The notes: generated by a model not told the origin, from the letters alone. DNA of 39,935 bases from Vreelandella rituensis (GCF_003336665.1 NZ_QPIJ01000026.1:1-39935); one strand, 5' to 3'; positions 7,795 to 16,582 are shown, numbered from the stretch's first letter. Numbers and translations: made by a program.

Positions 7795-10047
7795 CTACTT
7801 CTCGACACTCTGCTCCTGTTTTTTGGTGCTTTGTTTTTCAACACCCTGCTTTTCGGGGCCTTGTTTTTCAGGGCTCTGCTTTACGGTGCTCGGCTTTTCC
7901 GCATCCTGCTTTTCAGGGCCTTGTTTTTCAGGGCTCGGCTTTACGGTGCTCGGCTTTTCCGCATCCTGCTTTTCAGGGCCTTGTTTTTCAGGGCTCGGCT
8001 TTACGGTGCTCGGCTTTTCTACAGCGGGAGTGGCTTTTTTCATACCCGGCTTGGCAGCACCGGCTGTGGTTTTTTCGCTAACCGGGGCCTTTTGCTGTTG
8101 AGCTTCTTGCTTTTGGGACACTTGCTTTGGTGGCGAAGAAGACCGCTCCTTGGACTTGGACTGCGAAGATGCTGCCTTTTTCCCTTCAGCTGGCTGTTGA
8201 GCTTTTGCCGGCGCCTCTTCCTTCACGACTTCTCCCAACACTTCAGGAATAGTCTGTTGCACATAGCGCCCAGGCGCCGGTTCGATGATAGTCAGTTCGC
8301 CTTCACCAGGCTGGCGTGCGGGTACCATTTTCTCTGGGTCGGCATAGCCGTTTGAGGTTACCCACTGCTGCCAATGCGGCCACCAGGACCCTTCGTTGAA
8401 GTCGGCATTTTCCAGCCAGGTCTCATGAGACTCAGGCAAGTCGTCATTGGTCCAGAAGCCGTACTTGTTCTTGTGGGGCGGGTTGACGATGCCCGCAATG
8501 TGCCCGGAGCCTCCCAGCACAAAGGTAGTCGGACCCTTGGGTAACAAGGCACCGTAATAGGTACTGTTCCAACGGGCGATATGGTCTTCTTTCGTCGATA
8601 CAAAATAGCTTGGCGTGGAAATCTTGCGCAAATCTATCTTGACCCCATCAAGCTCGATCCCGCCCGGCTCTACCAATCGATTTTCCAGGTACATATGGCG
8701 CAGATACCAAGCATGCGTACCTGCCGGCAAGTTGGTGCCGTCAGTGTTCCAATACAGGAGGTCAAAGGCCGCGGGCTTTTGTCCTTTCAAGTAATTCATT
8801 ACATAAAACGACCAGAACAAGTCGTTTTCACGCAACAGATTGAAGGTATACGCCATCGAGCGGCCATCCAGGTAGCCCTTCTCTTCCAGGATCTTCTCGA
8901 TACCGCTTAAGGCCCTTTCATTGAGGAAGACACCGAGCTCACCTGGATCACGAAAGTCCTGCAGCGTGGCCATGTAAGTCACTGACTTGACTTTTCTTCC
9001 TCTATGGGTACTGGTCAGGTAGGCCAAGGCTGAAGCCGCTAACGTGCCCCCGATACAGTAACTAAGAAGATTCACTGACTTTTCGCCAGTGGCTTCCTCG
9101 ATCGCCTCGATGGCTTCAATCAGACCCATCTGCATGTAATCGGCCCAGGTGAGGTCACGCTGCTCGGGGCCAGGATTACGCCAGGAAATCAAAAATACCG
9201 TGTGACCTTGCTCGACCATCCACTTGACCAAGGAGTTGTCTTGGCGCAGATCGAGAATGTAATACTTGTTGATCCAGGGCGGCACTATCAGCAGTGGCGT
9301 CTTGAACGTTTTTCCCGTAGTTGGCGTATATTGAATCAGTTGGATTAGTTCATTTTCATACACTACCGCCCCGGGCGTCACGGCAATATTATCGCCGATC
9401 TTGAACGCCTCGCGATCGGTCATGCGCACATTGATTCCAGCCGCGGAATTGGCCAGATCCTCGCGTAGGCGTGTCAGCCCATCAATCAGGTTTTGCCCCC
9501 GCGTTTCCATGGTAAGCCGCATGACTTCAGGATTGGTGGTGACGAAGTTGGTCGGCGCCATGGCATTGACCAATTGGCGCGAATAAAACTCCAGGTCGCG
9601 TCTTTGCTTATCGTCCAGACCGTCCAGCTTCTTGACCAATTCTTCGACGGTCTGAGAAAACAGTAGATATTGCTGCATGATCGCCAGGTACTGAGGGTCT
9701 TTCAACCATGCCTCATCGCTGAAGCGGCGATCACCCTTGCCCGGAATTATCAGCGGCTCGACGTCTTCACCCGCCATCGCTCGCATGCTCTGCTGCCATA
9801 GCAACCACTGATCCTGTGCCAGACGAGCCTGGGTTTGCCATAACAGCACGGGATTTTGCATCAAAGAGTAAGCACCGGCCTTGAAGCTCTCACGCATATC
9901 CTTGAGAACGGAACTGTCACCTTGGCTAGGCTCCATTCGGGTCAGAAAATCCTGCATTAAACCTTGATATTGCTCACCAATTTCTTTGAGCTGTACATTC
10001 CAGGCGGTTAAATCAGCCTGTGATGCAGTATCCCACCCTGGCTGCAT
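7795..10047 (-). CDS. phaC: Class I poly(3-hydroxyalkanoate) synthase with repetitive tail
   Basis: A 750-residue PHA synthase that polymerises hydroxyacyl-CoA at the granule surface. The lipase-like box SYCIGG gives catalytic Cys331; the triad is completed by Asp488 (KEDHIARW) and His516 (GSGHIAG). The conserved core ends at APGRYV (~596), close to the end of the ~589-residue Cupriavidus necator enzyme. The remaining ~150 residues are an extra low-complexity tail: first Ala/Gln/Lys/Ser-rich, then 20-residue repeats rich in PEK and STVK motifs (about 677-745). The start ATG has a GGGGAGATA upstream. A phasin gene lies 130 bp upstream on the same strand. The family is certain; the tail's role is unknown. 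Confidence 0.96.
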   Translation of the reverse strand: MQPGWDTASQADLTAWNVQLKEIGEQYQGLMQDFLTRMEPSQGDSSVLKDMRESFKAGAYSLMQNPVLLWQTQARLAQDQWLLWQQSMRAMAGEDVEPLIIPGKGDRRFSDEAWLKDPQYLAIMQQYLLFSQTVEELVKKLDGLDDKQRRDLEFYSRQLVNAMAPTNFVTTNPEVMRLTMETRGQNLIDGLTRLREDLANSAAGINVRMTDREAFKIGDNIAVTPGAVVYENELIQLIQYTPTTGKTFKTPLLIVPPWINKYYILDLRQDNSLVKWMVEQGHTVFLISWRNPGPEQRDLTWADYMQMGLIEAIEAIEEATGEKSVNLLSYCIGGTLAASALAYLTSTHRGRKVKSVTYMATLQDFRDPGELGVFLNERALSGIEKILEEKGYLDGRSMAYTFNLLRENDLFWSFYVMNYLKGQKPAAFDLLYWNTDGTNLPAGTHAWYLRHMYLENRLVEPGGIELDGVKIDLRKISTPSYFVSTKEDHIARWNSTYYGALLPKGPTTFVLGGSGHIAGIVNPPHKNKYGFWTNDDLPESHETWLENADFNEGSWWPHWQQWVTSNGYADPEKMVPARQPGEGELTIIEPAPGRYVQQTIPEVLGEVVKEEAPAKAQQPAEGKKAASSQSKSKERSSSPPKQVSQKQEAQQQKAPVSEKTTAGAAKPGMKKATPAVEKPSTVKPSPEKQGPEKQDAEKPSTVKPSPEKQGPEKQDAEKPSTVKQSPEKQGPEKQGVEKQSTKKQEQSVEK
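7801..8018. repeat. 60-bp in-frame tandem repeats inside phaC
   Basis: A 60-bp unit starts at 7861, 7921 and 7981 (the last partial, to about 8018), with a diverged copy at 7801-7860. The 7861 and 7921 copies differ at only one or two bases. Because 60 is a multiple of three, copy-number change would keep the phaC frame. Confidence 0.95.
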
Positions 10048-10140
10048 ACCCTATCTCCCCTAGCATGTCATGGCGTGCGGTATTACGCCGAGGCAACTTG
10101 ACCTGTCATTCGCATAACATGTCATTAACATGAAACAATG

Positions 10141-10165
10141 CGCGGCGCTTTATGCATGCGCCGCG
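10141..10165 (-). terminator. GC hairpin between phasin gene and phaC
   Basis: An 8-bp perfect stem CGCGGCGC/GCGCCGCG with a 9-nt loop, 12 bp past the phasin stop. No clear T-tract follows, so it may be only a partial terminator or processing hairpin that sets the phasin:phaC transcript ratio. Confidence 0.5.
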
Positions 10166-10177
10166 ATATGACAAGGC

Positions 10178-10609
10178 TCAACTCTTACGTGAGCCTTGGC
10201 TGGTGGACTTGGCGGGCTGTTCGCTTTTGCCGGATTGCTGCTCCCCTTTGGCGGCAGCATTGGCTTGATCAGTCATTTTCTGACCCGCCTCACTGAACAG
10301 TTTTTCCATTTCAGACTTGAACTGGAGACTCATTTCGCCCATGGCACGAGCATCTTCCTGCATCTGCTGAGAGAGCTCATTCATCATTTCCGCTTGACGC
10401 GTGCCGAAATCGCGCATGCTTTCAGCATCTTCAATTTCCGTGGCACTACGAATACGGTCCGTTCCCATTTGACTGTAACGTTTCATGGCTTCCAGCTGGT
10501 ACTGGGTCATCTTTTCCATGTTATTGAGCATCAGCGAATTTAGCTTGCGCATCGGCTCGAATAGCTGGCGTGTCTGATTGTTGAATGCTTCCGTCATTTT
10601 ATCTTGCAT
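10178..10609 (-). CDS. Phasin (PHA granule-associated protein)
   Basis: A 143-residue amphipathic, helix-rich protein of the phasin type. These coat PHA granules and control their size and number. The N-terminus (MTEAFNNQTRQLFEPMRKLN) and the long Met/Gln/Glu-rich helices are typical, and the C-terminal ~30 residues are a Lys/Ser/Gln-rich disordered tail. The ATG at 10609 has a strong AAGGAGG upstream. It is upstream of phaC on the same strand. The family call rests on composition, helix pattern and context rather than catalytic residues. Confidence 0.87.
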   Translation of the reverse strand: MQDKMTEAFNNQTRQLFEPMRKLNSLMLNNMEKMTQYQLEAMKRYSQMGTDRIRSATEIEDAESMRDFGTRQAEMMNELSQQMQEDARAMGEMSLQFKSEMEKLFSEAGQKMTDQANAAAKGEQQSGKSEQPAKSTSQGSRKS

Positions 10610-10699
10610 GGTGCCTCCTTCTTTTTATCAGTATTACCGTTTGCCAGCATCTAGCTGGCAATCTACAAGGCCAACCCCTCGGACCAGCCTCTATCATCG

Positions 10700-10743
10700 A
10701 AACTTGCTCTTCAAACTCAAACTTGTTGTTGAAACTTGTTCTT
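10700..10743. repeat. Three copies of a 12-mer upstream of the phasin gene
   Basis: AAACTTGYTSTT occurs at 10700-10711, 10719-10730 and 10732-10743, with 19- and 13-bp spacing, 91-134 bp upstream of the phasin start. It could be a regulator-binding cluster or a decayed tandem repeat. A TTGTTGCGCTGCAA imperfect palindrome lies nearby (about 10797-10810). It resembles the TGC/GCA character of PhaR sites, but weakly. Confidence 0.6.
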
Positions 10744-10888
10744 GATAATCGGTCTCGAAAAGAAACTCACTTTTAAAAATACTGCAACCAAGCAACTTGT
10801 TGCGCTGCAAAAAGATTAGTAGGTCACTTATGACTTTGCAATAGCGCTAAGGTTTACTTTATCTGCACCTTCGTCCGTCCTTCTAAGA

Positions 10889-11365
10889 TCAGGGGCTTCG
10901 CTTACTACGCGATGATGCCGCTGCCGGCTTAGGTTTTTCATTGGCCTTGGCACTGTGCGCGCCACTCGCATCTCCCGTAGCGCCACTTTCGGATGATGAA
11001 CGCCTGTCGGTTGAAGAACTCCGGGAAGCGTGGCCAGAGGTTTGCCTGCTTTGGGTACTGACATTTTCATTGTCGGAGCTTTCAGCCTTTGAGCCATAGC
11101 TGCTCGCTCCTGCCTTTTTCAACATGTCCATCATCATCTGTTGGTAGGTGCCAAAGCTGGCCATCCCCTGAGACAGACCCTGCTGCAGGGCGGGCTGCTG
11201 CATGAAGGGCCGCATCAAACTCATCGGGTCATAACCTTCCACGCCCGATTCCATTTGTTGCTGGATCTGCTCCAGTAGGCTTTGCTGAAATGCCTCCACA
11301 TTCGGCAACCCCAAGGCCTGACGAAATTCATCAGGAGTGAGATCGAACTCAACATTGATCTTCAT
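10889..11365 (-). CDS. DUF6489-like protein next to PHA genes
   Basis: A 158-residue protein with an ordered N-terminal half (MKINVEFDLTPDEFRQALGL, then a Gln/Met-rich helical stretch to ~95) and a disordered Ser/Ala/Lys-rich tail. The opening strand and TPDEFR..LGLP pattern resemble DUF6489 proteins; I recognise the pattern but could not search. The tail composition parallels that of the phasin. The ATG at 11365 has an AAGGAG ribosome site 6 bp upstream. Being upstream of the phasin and phaC on the same strand suggests a PHA-granule role, which is inference. Confidence 0.7.
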   Translation of the reverse strand: MKINVEFDLTPDEFRQALGLPNVEAFQQSLLEQIQQQMESGVEGYDPMSLMRPFMQQPALQQGLSQGMASFGTYQQMMMDMLKKAGASSYGSKAESSDNENVSTQSRQTSGHASRSSSTDRRSSSESGATGDASGAHSAKANEKPKPAAASSRSKRSP

Positions 11366-11432
11366 GGCCAGCTCCTTAAACCTATAATCAAAGTGTAGCA
11401 GTATCCGCTAACAACGAAAGTTGGCTCGTTCC

Positions 11433-11486
11433 TATCTCGAGTACTGTTCTTTTTATCTCAAGCTCTTTCTATTTCAAATACTGTTC
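11433..11486. repeat. ~18-bp degenerate repeat at the aroC 3' end
   Basis: TATCTCGAGTACTGTTC (11433-11449), a weaker middle copy near 11454-11469, and TATTTCAAATACTGTTC (11470-11486). The last copy encodes the final residues of aroC, so the stop-codon region appears to have been duplicated outward into the spacer. Confidence 0.55.
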
Positions 11487-12566
11487 CAAACGTGGCGTAT
11501 CCACGCTTACCTCAGCATTTTGGGCGCGATGACGCAACCAATGATCCATCAACGTAAGCGCCATCATCGCTTCGGCAATCGGTGTGGCACGAATACCCAC
11601 GCAAGGATCGTGGCGGCCTTTGGTGATCACGTCTATCGCCTGGCCCTGCACATCGATCGAACGGCCCGGCGTGGTGATGCTGGAGGTGGGTTTGAGCGCC
11701 AGCCTTGCAACGAGGGACTGGCCCGTGGAGATTCCGCCCAACACGCCACCCGCATGATTGGAAAGGAATCCATCCGGTGTCATTTCATCGCGGTGTTCAC
11801 TTCCTCGCTGGCTGACGCAGGCAAACCCGGCCCCTATCTCCACTCCTTTTACCGCATTGATGCTCATCAAACCGTGCGCCAGATCAGCATCCAGGCGATC
11901 GAACACCGGTTCACCCAACCCCACCGGCACCCCCTCGGCAATCACGGTGATTTCCGCACCTACCGAGTCCTGATCGCGGCGCAGCTGGTCCATGAACGCT
12001 TCAAGCTCCGCGACTTTTTCCGGGTCTGGGCAGAAGAAAGCATTGTCATGCACCGCCTCCCAGCTCTTGAATTCGATAGGCAAGGGGCCGAGCTGGCTCA
12101 TGTAGCCACGCACCTGAACCCCCTTGGCGACCAGGAATTTCTTGGCAATGGCGCCAGCGGCAACACGCATGGCGGTTTCCCGGGCGCTGGAGCGGCCTCC
12201 TCCGCGATAATCGCGAACCCCATATTTATGGTGGTAGGTATAGTCGGCATGCGCCGGGCGGAACTGATCCTTGATCTTGGAATAGTCCTTGGAGCGCTGG
12301 TCGGTATTCTCGATCAACAGACCAATCGGGCAACCGGTGGTAACGCCTTCGAACACCCCGGAAAGAATACGTACCTGATCCGGCTCTTGGCGTTGGGTGG
12401 TGTGGCGTGAGCTACCCGGACGACGACGGTCGAGATCGTATTGCAGATCGGCTTCACTCAGTTCCATTCCTGGCGGGCAACCATCCACAATGGCACCCAG
12501 TGCCGGGCCATGGCTTTCGCCGAATGTAGTCACCGTAAACAACTTGCCGAAGGTATTGCCTGACAT
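11469..12566 (-). CDS. aroC: Chorismate synthase
   Basis: A 365-residue flavin-dependent enzyme that converts 5-enolpyruvylshikimate-3-phosphate to chorismate, the last common step of the aromatic pathway. The N-terminus [20 protein letters not shown] is the family signature. [20 protein letters not shown] and [17 protein letters not shown] are further conserved blocks. Length is normal and no damage is seen. It lies 5 bp after prmB on the same strand; prmB-aroC adjacency is conserved in gammaproteobacteria. Confidence 0.98.
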   Translation of the reverse strand: MSGNTFGKLFTVTTFGESHGPALGAIVDGCPPGMELSEADLQYDLDRRRPGSSRHTTQRQEPDQVRILSGVFEGVTTGCPIGLLIENTDQRSKDYSKIKDQFRPAHADYTYHHKYGVRDYRGGGRSSARETAMRVAAGAIAKKFLVAKGVQVRGYMSQLGPLPIEFKSWEAVHDNAFFCPDPEKVAELEAFMDQLRRDQDSVGAEITVIAEGVPVGLGEPVFDRLDADLAHGLMSINAVKGVEIGAGFACVSQRGSEHRDEMTPDGFLSNHAGGVLGGISTGQSLVARLALKPTSSITTPGRSIDVQGQAIDVITKGRHDPCVGIRATPIAEAMMALTLMDHWLRHRAQNAEVSVDTPRLEQYLK

Positions 12567-12571
12567 CTGGG

Positions 12572-13735
12572 TTATTTCCCTTGTGTGAAAGACGCCGCAT
12601 GGGCGTCGAGTTCAGCGGCGCTCAAGGCAAATACGCCCTGGCCGCCACGCTCGAATTCCAGCCATATGAAAGGCACCTCGGGAAAGGCGGCCTCTAGGTG
12701 GTGATCGGAGTTGCCGACCTCAACGATCAGCCAGCCGTTCTCGGTAAGGTGCTCGGGAGCTTCACGCAAAATACGCCGCACGATATTCAGGCCGTCGTTG
12801 CCGGCGCCTAATGCCAATGCCGGCTCGTGTTGAAATTCTGCCGGCATGGTTCGCAAATCACGCGCATCAACATAGGGCGGGTTGGAGACAATCAAGTCGT
12901 AACGTTGACCCTCCAGCCCCGAAAACACATCCGACGCCACCGCTCTGACTCTTTCTCCTACATCGTGGCGGGTGATATTGCGGCGGGCCACGGCCAGTGC
13001 ATCCTGGCTGATATCGGCCAGATCCACTTCGCAACCAGGCAGGTGCAAGGCAGTGGCTATGCCGATACAGCCCGAGCCGGCACACAGGTCCAGCACCCGA
13101 GCCGGCGGTTGCTCAGGAAACCAGGCTTCGAAACCGTCTTCGATCAGCTCGGCGATGGGCGAGCGTGGAATCAGCACGCGCTCATCCACATCAAAGGGGA
13201 AGCCGGCGAAAAACGCTTCCCCGAGTAGATACGGCAATGGACGCCGACTAGTGATACGCTCTCTCGCCAGCGCCACGATCCGCCGACGCTCCGTCATCAA
13301 CAGGCGAGCTTCCAGTACCGCAGGGTCGACATCCCAAGGCAAGTGCAGCGCTCCCAGGGTCAATGCTACTGCTTCATCCCAGGCCGAGGCTGTGCCATGC
13401 CCGTAATGCAAGCCGGCCAGATGAAACTCGCTGGCGAGCCAGCGTAGGTAATCACGTAGGGTAATCAAGTCAGCGGTGATGTCAGCCTCGTCCAGATTCA
13501 ACGTGGAGACAGCGGACCTGCCGATGCCTCGAGGTTCAGCCCTAGTATCGGCACTGGAAGAAACCGTCTCGGAAGAAGCAGTATCGGAAGAGACAGTACC
13601 GGAGGTGTCATATCCGGAAGAAATGGAATCGGAAGGCGCGGCCACGGGATATCCTGCGTTGCAAAAGTCGAGGGTAAACGCTCGCTCTCCCAAGGGGAGA
13701 TGAACGATGAGAGCTGCAATGATTGTACCTTTCAC
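12572..13735 (-). CDS. prmB: Ribosomal protein uL3 glutamine methyltransferase PrmB
   Basis: A SAM-dependent methyltransferase that N5-methylates a glutamine of ribosomal protein L3. [13 protein letters not shown] is SAM motif I, and SNPPYVDAR is the NPPY catalytic motif for glutamine. The N-terminal [23 protein letters not shown] and the core match E. coli PrmB. The frame is open from a GTG at 13735 (387 residues), but the first ~78 residues are an unusual Ser/Thr-rich stretch encoded by a 15-bp minisatellite. The conserved protein begins near a TTG at 13501, which would give 309 residues, the usual length. Neither start has a good ribosome site. It is divergent from the Smr gene. Confidence 0.92.
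   Translation of the reverse strand: MKGTIIAALIVHLPLGERAFTLDFCNAGYPVAAPSDSISSGYDTSGTVSSDTASSETVSSSADTRAEPRGIGRSAVSTLNLDEADITADLITLRDYLRWLASEFHLAGLHYGHGTASAWDEAVALTLGALHLPWDVDPAVLEARLLMTERRRIVALARERITSRRPLPYLLGEAFFAGFPFDVDERVLIPRSPIAELIEDGFEAWFPEQPPARVLDLCAGSGCIGIATALHLPGCEVDLADISQDALAVARRNITRHDVGERVRAVASDVFSGLEGQRYDLIVSNPPYVDARDLRTMPAEFQHEPALALGAGNDGLNIVRRILREAPEHLTENGWLIVEVGNSDHHLEAAFPEVPFIWLEFERGGQGVFALSAAELDAHAASFTQGK
13556..13630. repeat. 15-bp minisatellite at the 5' end of prmB
   Basis: Five consecutive 15-bp units start at 13556, 13571, 13586, 13601 and 13616, each beginning GGAAG or GGAGG (plus strand), with a partial sixth at 13631. The period is a multiple of three and the prmB frame stays open through it. 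It encodes a repeated Ser/Thr/Asp-rich segment if the GTG start is used. Confidence 0.9.
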
Positions 13736-13770
13736 GCTGCCCGGTTCACAGCTACGCTCAGCCCGCTATA

Positions 13771-13822
13771 CTGAAGTGCCTGACTCAAGTACTTGGCTGA
13801 AGCAGTGGACTTAAGTGCTTAG
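13771..13822. repeat. Two 26-bp tandem repeats in the prmB/smr divergent region
   Basis: CTGAAG-led 26-bp copies occupy 13771-13796 and 13797-13822 with several substitutions. They are flanked by a 7-bp inverted repeat GCCCGCT (13761) / AGCGGGC (13821). The position between divergent genes makes a regulatory role possible. Confidence 0.65.
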
Positions 13823-13896
13823 CGGGCGAGTAATTTCATGTTTGTCGCCTAGTTAACCGAATTACCGATATTTCAATCATTACACCAGAGCCTGCC

Positions 13897-14466
13897 ATGA
13901 CACGCCGCCCCCCTTTATCCGACGATGATGAGATCAATGCCTTTCGTCAGGCATTGCAAGCCGCCGGGGTGCGTCGATTGCCTTCCAACCAGGCCGACCC
14001 GGGCAAACCGAAGAAAGATGGCTCGGCACACGCAGTGCGTCGCCAAGCCGCCGTTGAAGCCAATACGCTTCAGGCCAACGGCCGCACCTCCGATGGCCGG
14101 GTGGAAGCCGTACGGCCTTCGGAATACCTGGAATTCAGCGTACCCGACCTGCCCTGGCGCACGTTAAACCAGCTCAAGCGCGGTCAGACCCCTTGGCAAG
14201 CGGGGCTGGACCTGCACGGTTATACCCTGGAAGAAGCGCGTATCGAGCTGGAAAGCTTCCTGCGTGAATCAGCGGGGCAAGGATTACGCTGCGTACTGGT
14301 GGTGCATGGCAAGGCATGGGGCACCACTGCCGATTATCCAGTACTTAAAAGCCACACCAATACCTGGCTTCGCGAATGGCCCCGCGTACTGGCGTTTTGC
14401 TCTGCCATCGACATGGACGGCGGTACCGGCGCGGTTTATGTACTGCTGCGCAAGCCAGGACGCTAA
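13897..14466 (+). CDS. Smr-domain endonuclease (SmrA/SmrB-like)
   Basis: A 189-residue protein with a disordered, charged N-terminal half and a C-terminal Smr domain (about 100-189). The motifs LDLHGYTLEEA (DLH at 105-107), VVHGKAWG (135-142) and GGTGAVYVLLRK (175-186) match the small MutS-related domain, a nuclease fold. E. coli SmrB, also next to prmB, cleaves mRNA at collided ribosomes. The GTGAVYVLLR ending is closer to SmrA/YdaL as I recall it, so I do not choose between the two. It is divergent from prmB. Confidence 0.88.
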   Translation: MTRRPPLSDDDEINAFRQALQAAGVRRLPSNQADPGKPKKDGSAHAVRRQAAVEANTLQANGRTSDGRVEAVRPSEYLEFSVPDLPWRTLNQLKRGQTPWQAGLDLHGYTLEEARIELESFLRESAGQGLRCVLVVHGKAWGTTADYPVLKSHTNTWLREWPRVLAFCSAIDMDGGTGAVYVLLRKPGR

Positions 14467-14469
14467 CGT

Positions 14470-15468
14470 TCAAGACGTTACCTTCACTTTCGGGATGAAC
14501 CGTGAAAGCCCCTGTTCGGTCAAATGGCGTCCCAGCCGTATCAGCTCATTCGCGCGATGAAACTCGTAAGCGCCACATACCGTCTTGGGTATTTCAATCA
14601 GCATGTCCGGGGAATAGCTGGCTATCTTATACTTGGCCAACGCCGCCTGAGTGACATCGAATGACTCAAAAATCATTGCCAACTTGCTCCACTCACGCTT
14701 GCTGCGATCTTCCGGCGTTTCCTCTTTGTCGACTACGCCTCCATCACTGCCTCCCAGCCCTTCCCACAGGCGTTTAGTGGCCTCCCGAGCATCGTTCATC
14801 CAGCCCTCGACGGGGTGCATTTTTTCAAGCTCGGCTTCGCTGTCCGGGAAGTCGGTATCCGGCAGTAGATCTTCAAACATCACCGGTTGTGGCGTATGTG
14901 CCGTAACGTTGACCGCCACTACGAAGTCCGCTGCATGGGCGGCCTCCACCGGCATCATGGGGAGCGGGTTGAGCAACCCGCCGTCCACCAATACCTGGTC
15001 GCCCAGATGCACCGGCGTAATTACACCAGGTACGGCAATCGAGGCGCGAATCGCACGCAATAAAGGACCGCGTTGAAACCAGACTTCACGTTGACGGACC
15101 AGGTCCGTGGCGACCGTTGTCAACGGTATAGGCAAGTCTTCAATCAAGACATCACCCACCAAGGATTCAAGCTTGTTCATTATCTTGCTGGCTCGCATGG
15201 CGCCCATGGGATTCCAGGTCACATCCACCAGTTTGAGTACATCGAAATAGTCCAGCCCACAGACCCAGTCACGATACGCTGGCAGGTTTCCCGAGGCATA
15301 GATACCGCCGATCAACGCTCCCATGGAACACCCCGCCACAGAGATGATTTCATAGCCTCGCTCCTCGAGTACTTCAATCACGCCAATATGAGCATAACCG
15401 CGCGCTCCGCCACTGCCCAACACCAGCGCCACCTTGTTTCCTTTTTCGGGAGCCATCAGCTTATCCAT
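14470..15468 (-). CDS. Patatin-like phospholipase (RssA-like)
   Basis: A 332-residue cytosolic serine hydrolase with the patatin Ser-Asp dyad. The oxyanion loop GSGGARG (18-24) is followed by the nucleophile elbow GCSMG (Ser48), and the dyad aspartate is in VDGGLLNP (Asp162). The N-terminal half resembles E. coli RssA; the C-terminal ~100 residues are extra and variable. The ATG at 15468 has an AAGGAGAGAG site. It lies 22 bp downstream of an alpha/beta hydrolase on the same strand, probably one transcript. The substrate is unknown. Confidence 0.9.
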   Translation of the reverse strand: MDKLMAPEKGNKVALVLGSGGARGYAHIGVIEVLEERGYEIISVAGCSMGALIGGIYASGNLPAYRDWVCGLDYFDVLKLVDVTWNPMGAMRASKIMNKLESLVGDVLIEDLPIPLTTVATDLVRQREVWFQRGPLLRAIRASIAVPGVITPVHLGDQVLVDGGLLNPLPMMPVEAAHAADFVVAVNVTAHTPQPVMFEDLLPDTDFPDSEAELEKMHPVEGWMNDAREATKRLWEGLGGSDGGVVDKEETPEDRSKREWSKLAMIFESFDVTQAALAKYKIASYSPDMLIEIPKTVCGAYEFHRANELIRLGRHLTEQGLSRFIPKVKVTS

Positions 15469-15490
15469 GCTCTCTCCTTGCTCAAATGCT

Positions 15491-16384
15491 TCACGTCGGC
15501 AATGCCGTCTGGTGATCGGCTTCGATCACTTCCGTGACCGCATCGACTACCCCTTTTTCCAAGTGTAGGTGATGGCCGCCCTTCATTACGTGGCGGGTTA
15601 AATGCTTGACGGCTCGGCGTGCCTGTTGCGCTGACGCGCGCTCTCCCAAAATACCGCTCTCCCCTTCGATCAACAGTACCGGACAGACAATCGCTGCCAG
15701 TATCCCGTTCACTTGCTCCGGGCTAAAGCGTACCAATGATGGCTTGAGCAATCGGCTATCGGAACGCAGCCTGACATCGCCCGCTTCTTCTAGCGCCAGA
15801 TTACGTTCGACCAAGGGTGCTGCGGTATCGAAATCGATTGGCGTGACACCGCCGGCGACACGCGCCGCAATCGCGGTATCAAGATCGGGGTAACGCGGAG
15901 GACGAGACAGCGGGCGTCGATGGGAGACAAGCCCTTTGCGCAACTGAGCGGGGGTATCTATCGCCGGCGTGCTCAATGAACCCAAGCCATCGAGCAATAT
16001 CAGTTTTTCGGTGCGTTCCGGAAAGGCTGCGGCAATCAGGCAAGCGACTGCCGCGCCCATGGAATGGGCCAGCAGCGGTGCACGCTCGACACCCAGCTCC
16101 TCCATGGCATCCAACAGGTCGTGGCAATAGTCCCAAAGCGCGTAATCAGCCCCTTCGGGGGCTGATCGGGAAAGCCCATGCCCACGAAAATCCAGGGCGA
16201 CGATACGCACCCCAAGCCGGGTAGCCAACCTGGGGGCCAGACGGGAAAAGCTGGCGGCATTATCCAGCCAGCCGTGAAGCGCCAGCCAAACGGGTGCCTG
16301 GGCATCACCCCAGGCAAGCGCCGCCAAACGCCCCCGACACAAGGTAAGTGGGAGAGGCTCGGGAAACGACATCATCATCAGCAC
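15491..16384 (-). CDS. Alpha/beta-fold hydrolase
   Basis: A 297-residue alpha/beta hydrolase. The oxyanion motif ALHGWLDNAASF (35-46), DFRGHGLS (65-72), the nucleophile elbow AHSMGAA (Ser108) and the C-terminal GGHHLHLEK histidine make an intact catalytic triad likely, with the acid in LLIEGESGIL. The start is ambiguous: GTG at 16384, or one of three consecutive ATGs 3-5 codons in. No strong ribosome site is visible. It is followed at 22 bp by the patatin gene, so both may act in lipid or ester turnover. Substrate unknown. Confidence 0.9.
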   Translation of the reverse strand: MLMMMSFPEPLPLTLCRGRLAALAWGDAQAPVWLALHGWLDNAASFSRLAPRLATRLGVRIVALDFRGHGLSRSAPEGADYALWDYCHDLLDAMEELGVERAPLLAHSMGAAVACLIAAAFPERTEKLILLDGLGSLSTPAIDTPAQLRKGLVSHRRPLSRPPRYPDLDTAIAARVAGGVTPIDFDTAAPLVERNLALEEAGDVRLRSDSRLLKPSLVRFSPEQVNGILAAIVCPVLLIEGESGILGERASAQQARRAVKHLTRHVMKGGHHLHLEKGVVDAVTEVIEADHQTALPT

Positions 16385-16450
16385 GCTATCCGGTTGTAAA
16401 ACCTTCAGTATACGGCCTCAAGATGACGAGGCCAGCCTGAAAGCGTTACC

Positions 16451-16582
16451 ATGCGCAGCCAATATATCCCTTCGCCACCGGTGACTCCCATGAAAAAACA
16501 CCGCGACACCCGCGTTCGTAACCTGGTTTTCCTGATTGCGGTAACCAGCGCCACTGTGGTCGGCTTGTGGTTGGCACGCTAA
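16451..16582 (+). CDS. Small single-pass membrane protein (43 or 30 aa)
   Basis: An open frame from ATG 16451 (43 residues) or the in-frame ATG 16490 (30 residues) to TAA 16580-16582. The shorter form begins MKKHRDTRVR and continues with a hydrophobic helix (LVFLIAVTSATVVGLWLA), a clear N-in, positive-inside transmembrane pattern. It overlaps the 3' end of the convergent ppk2 by 4 bp and is divergent from the hydrolase gene. I recognise no family. The basic head plus one clean membrane segment argues that it is real; expression is unproven. Confidence 0.55.
   Translation: MRSQYIPSPPVTPMKKHRDTRVRNLVFLIAVTSATVVGLWLAR

Noticed and set aside
7801..8018. CRISPR array
   Set aside because: The 60-bp repeats are contiguous and coding, with no unique spacers and no cas genes. 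The same applies to the 14-, 15- and 111-bp repeats.
7786..8355. Leu/Phe-rich plus-strand frame that looks like a membrane protein
   Set aside because: It is the antisense of the phaC repeat tail; the hydrophobic look comes from complementing Lys/Glu codons.
11421..12410. Long open frame on the plus strand
   Set aside because: Entirely antisense to aroC, whose translation matches chorismate synthase over its full length.
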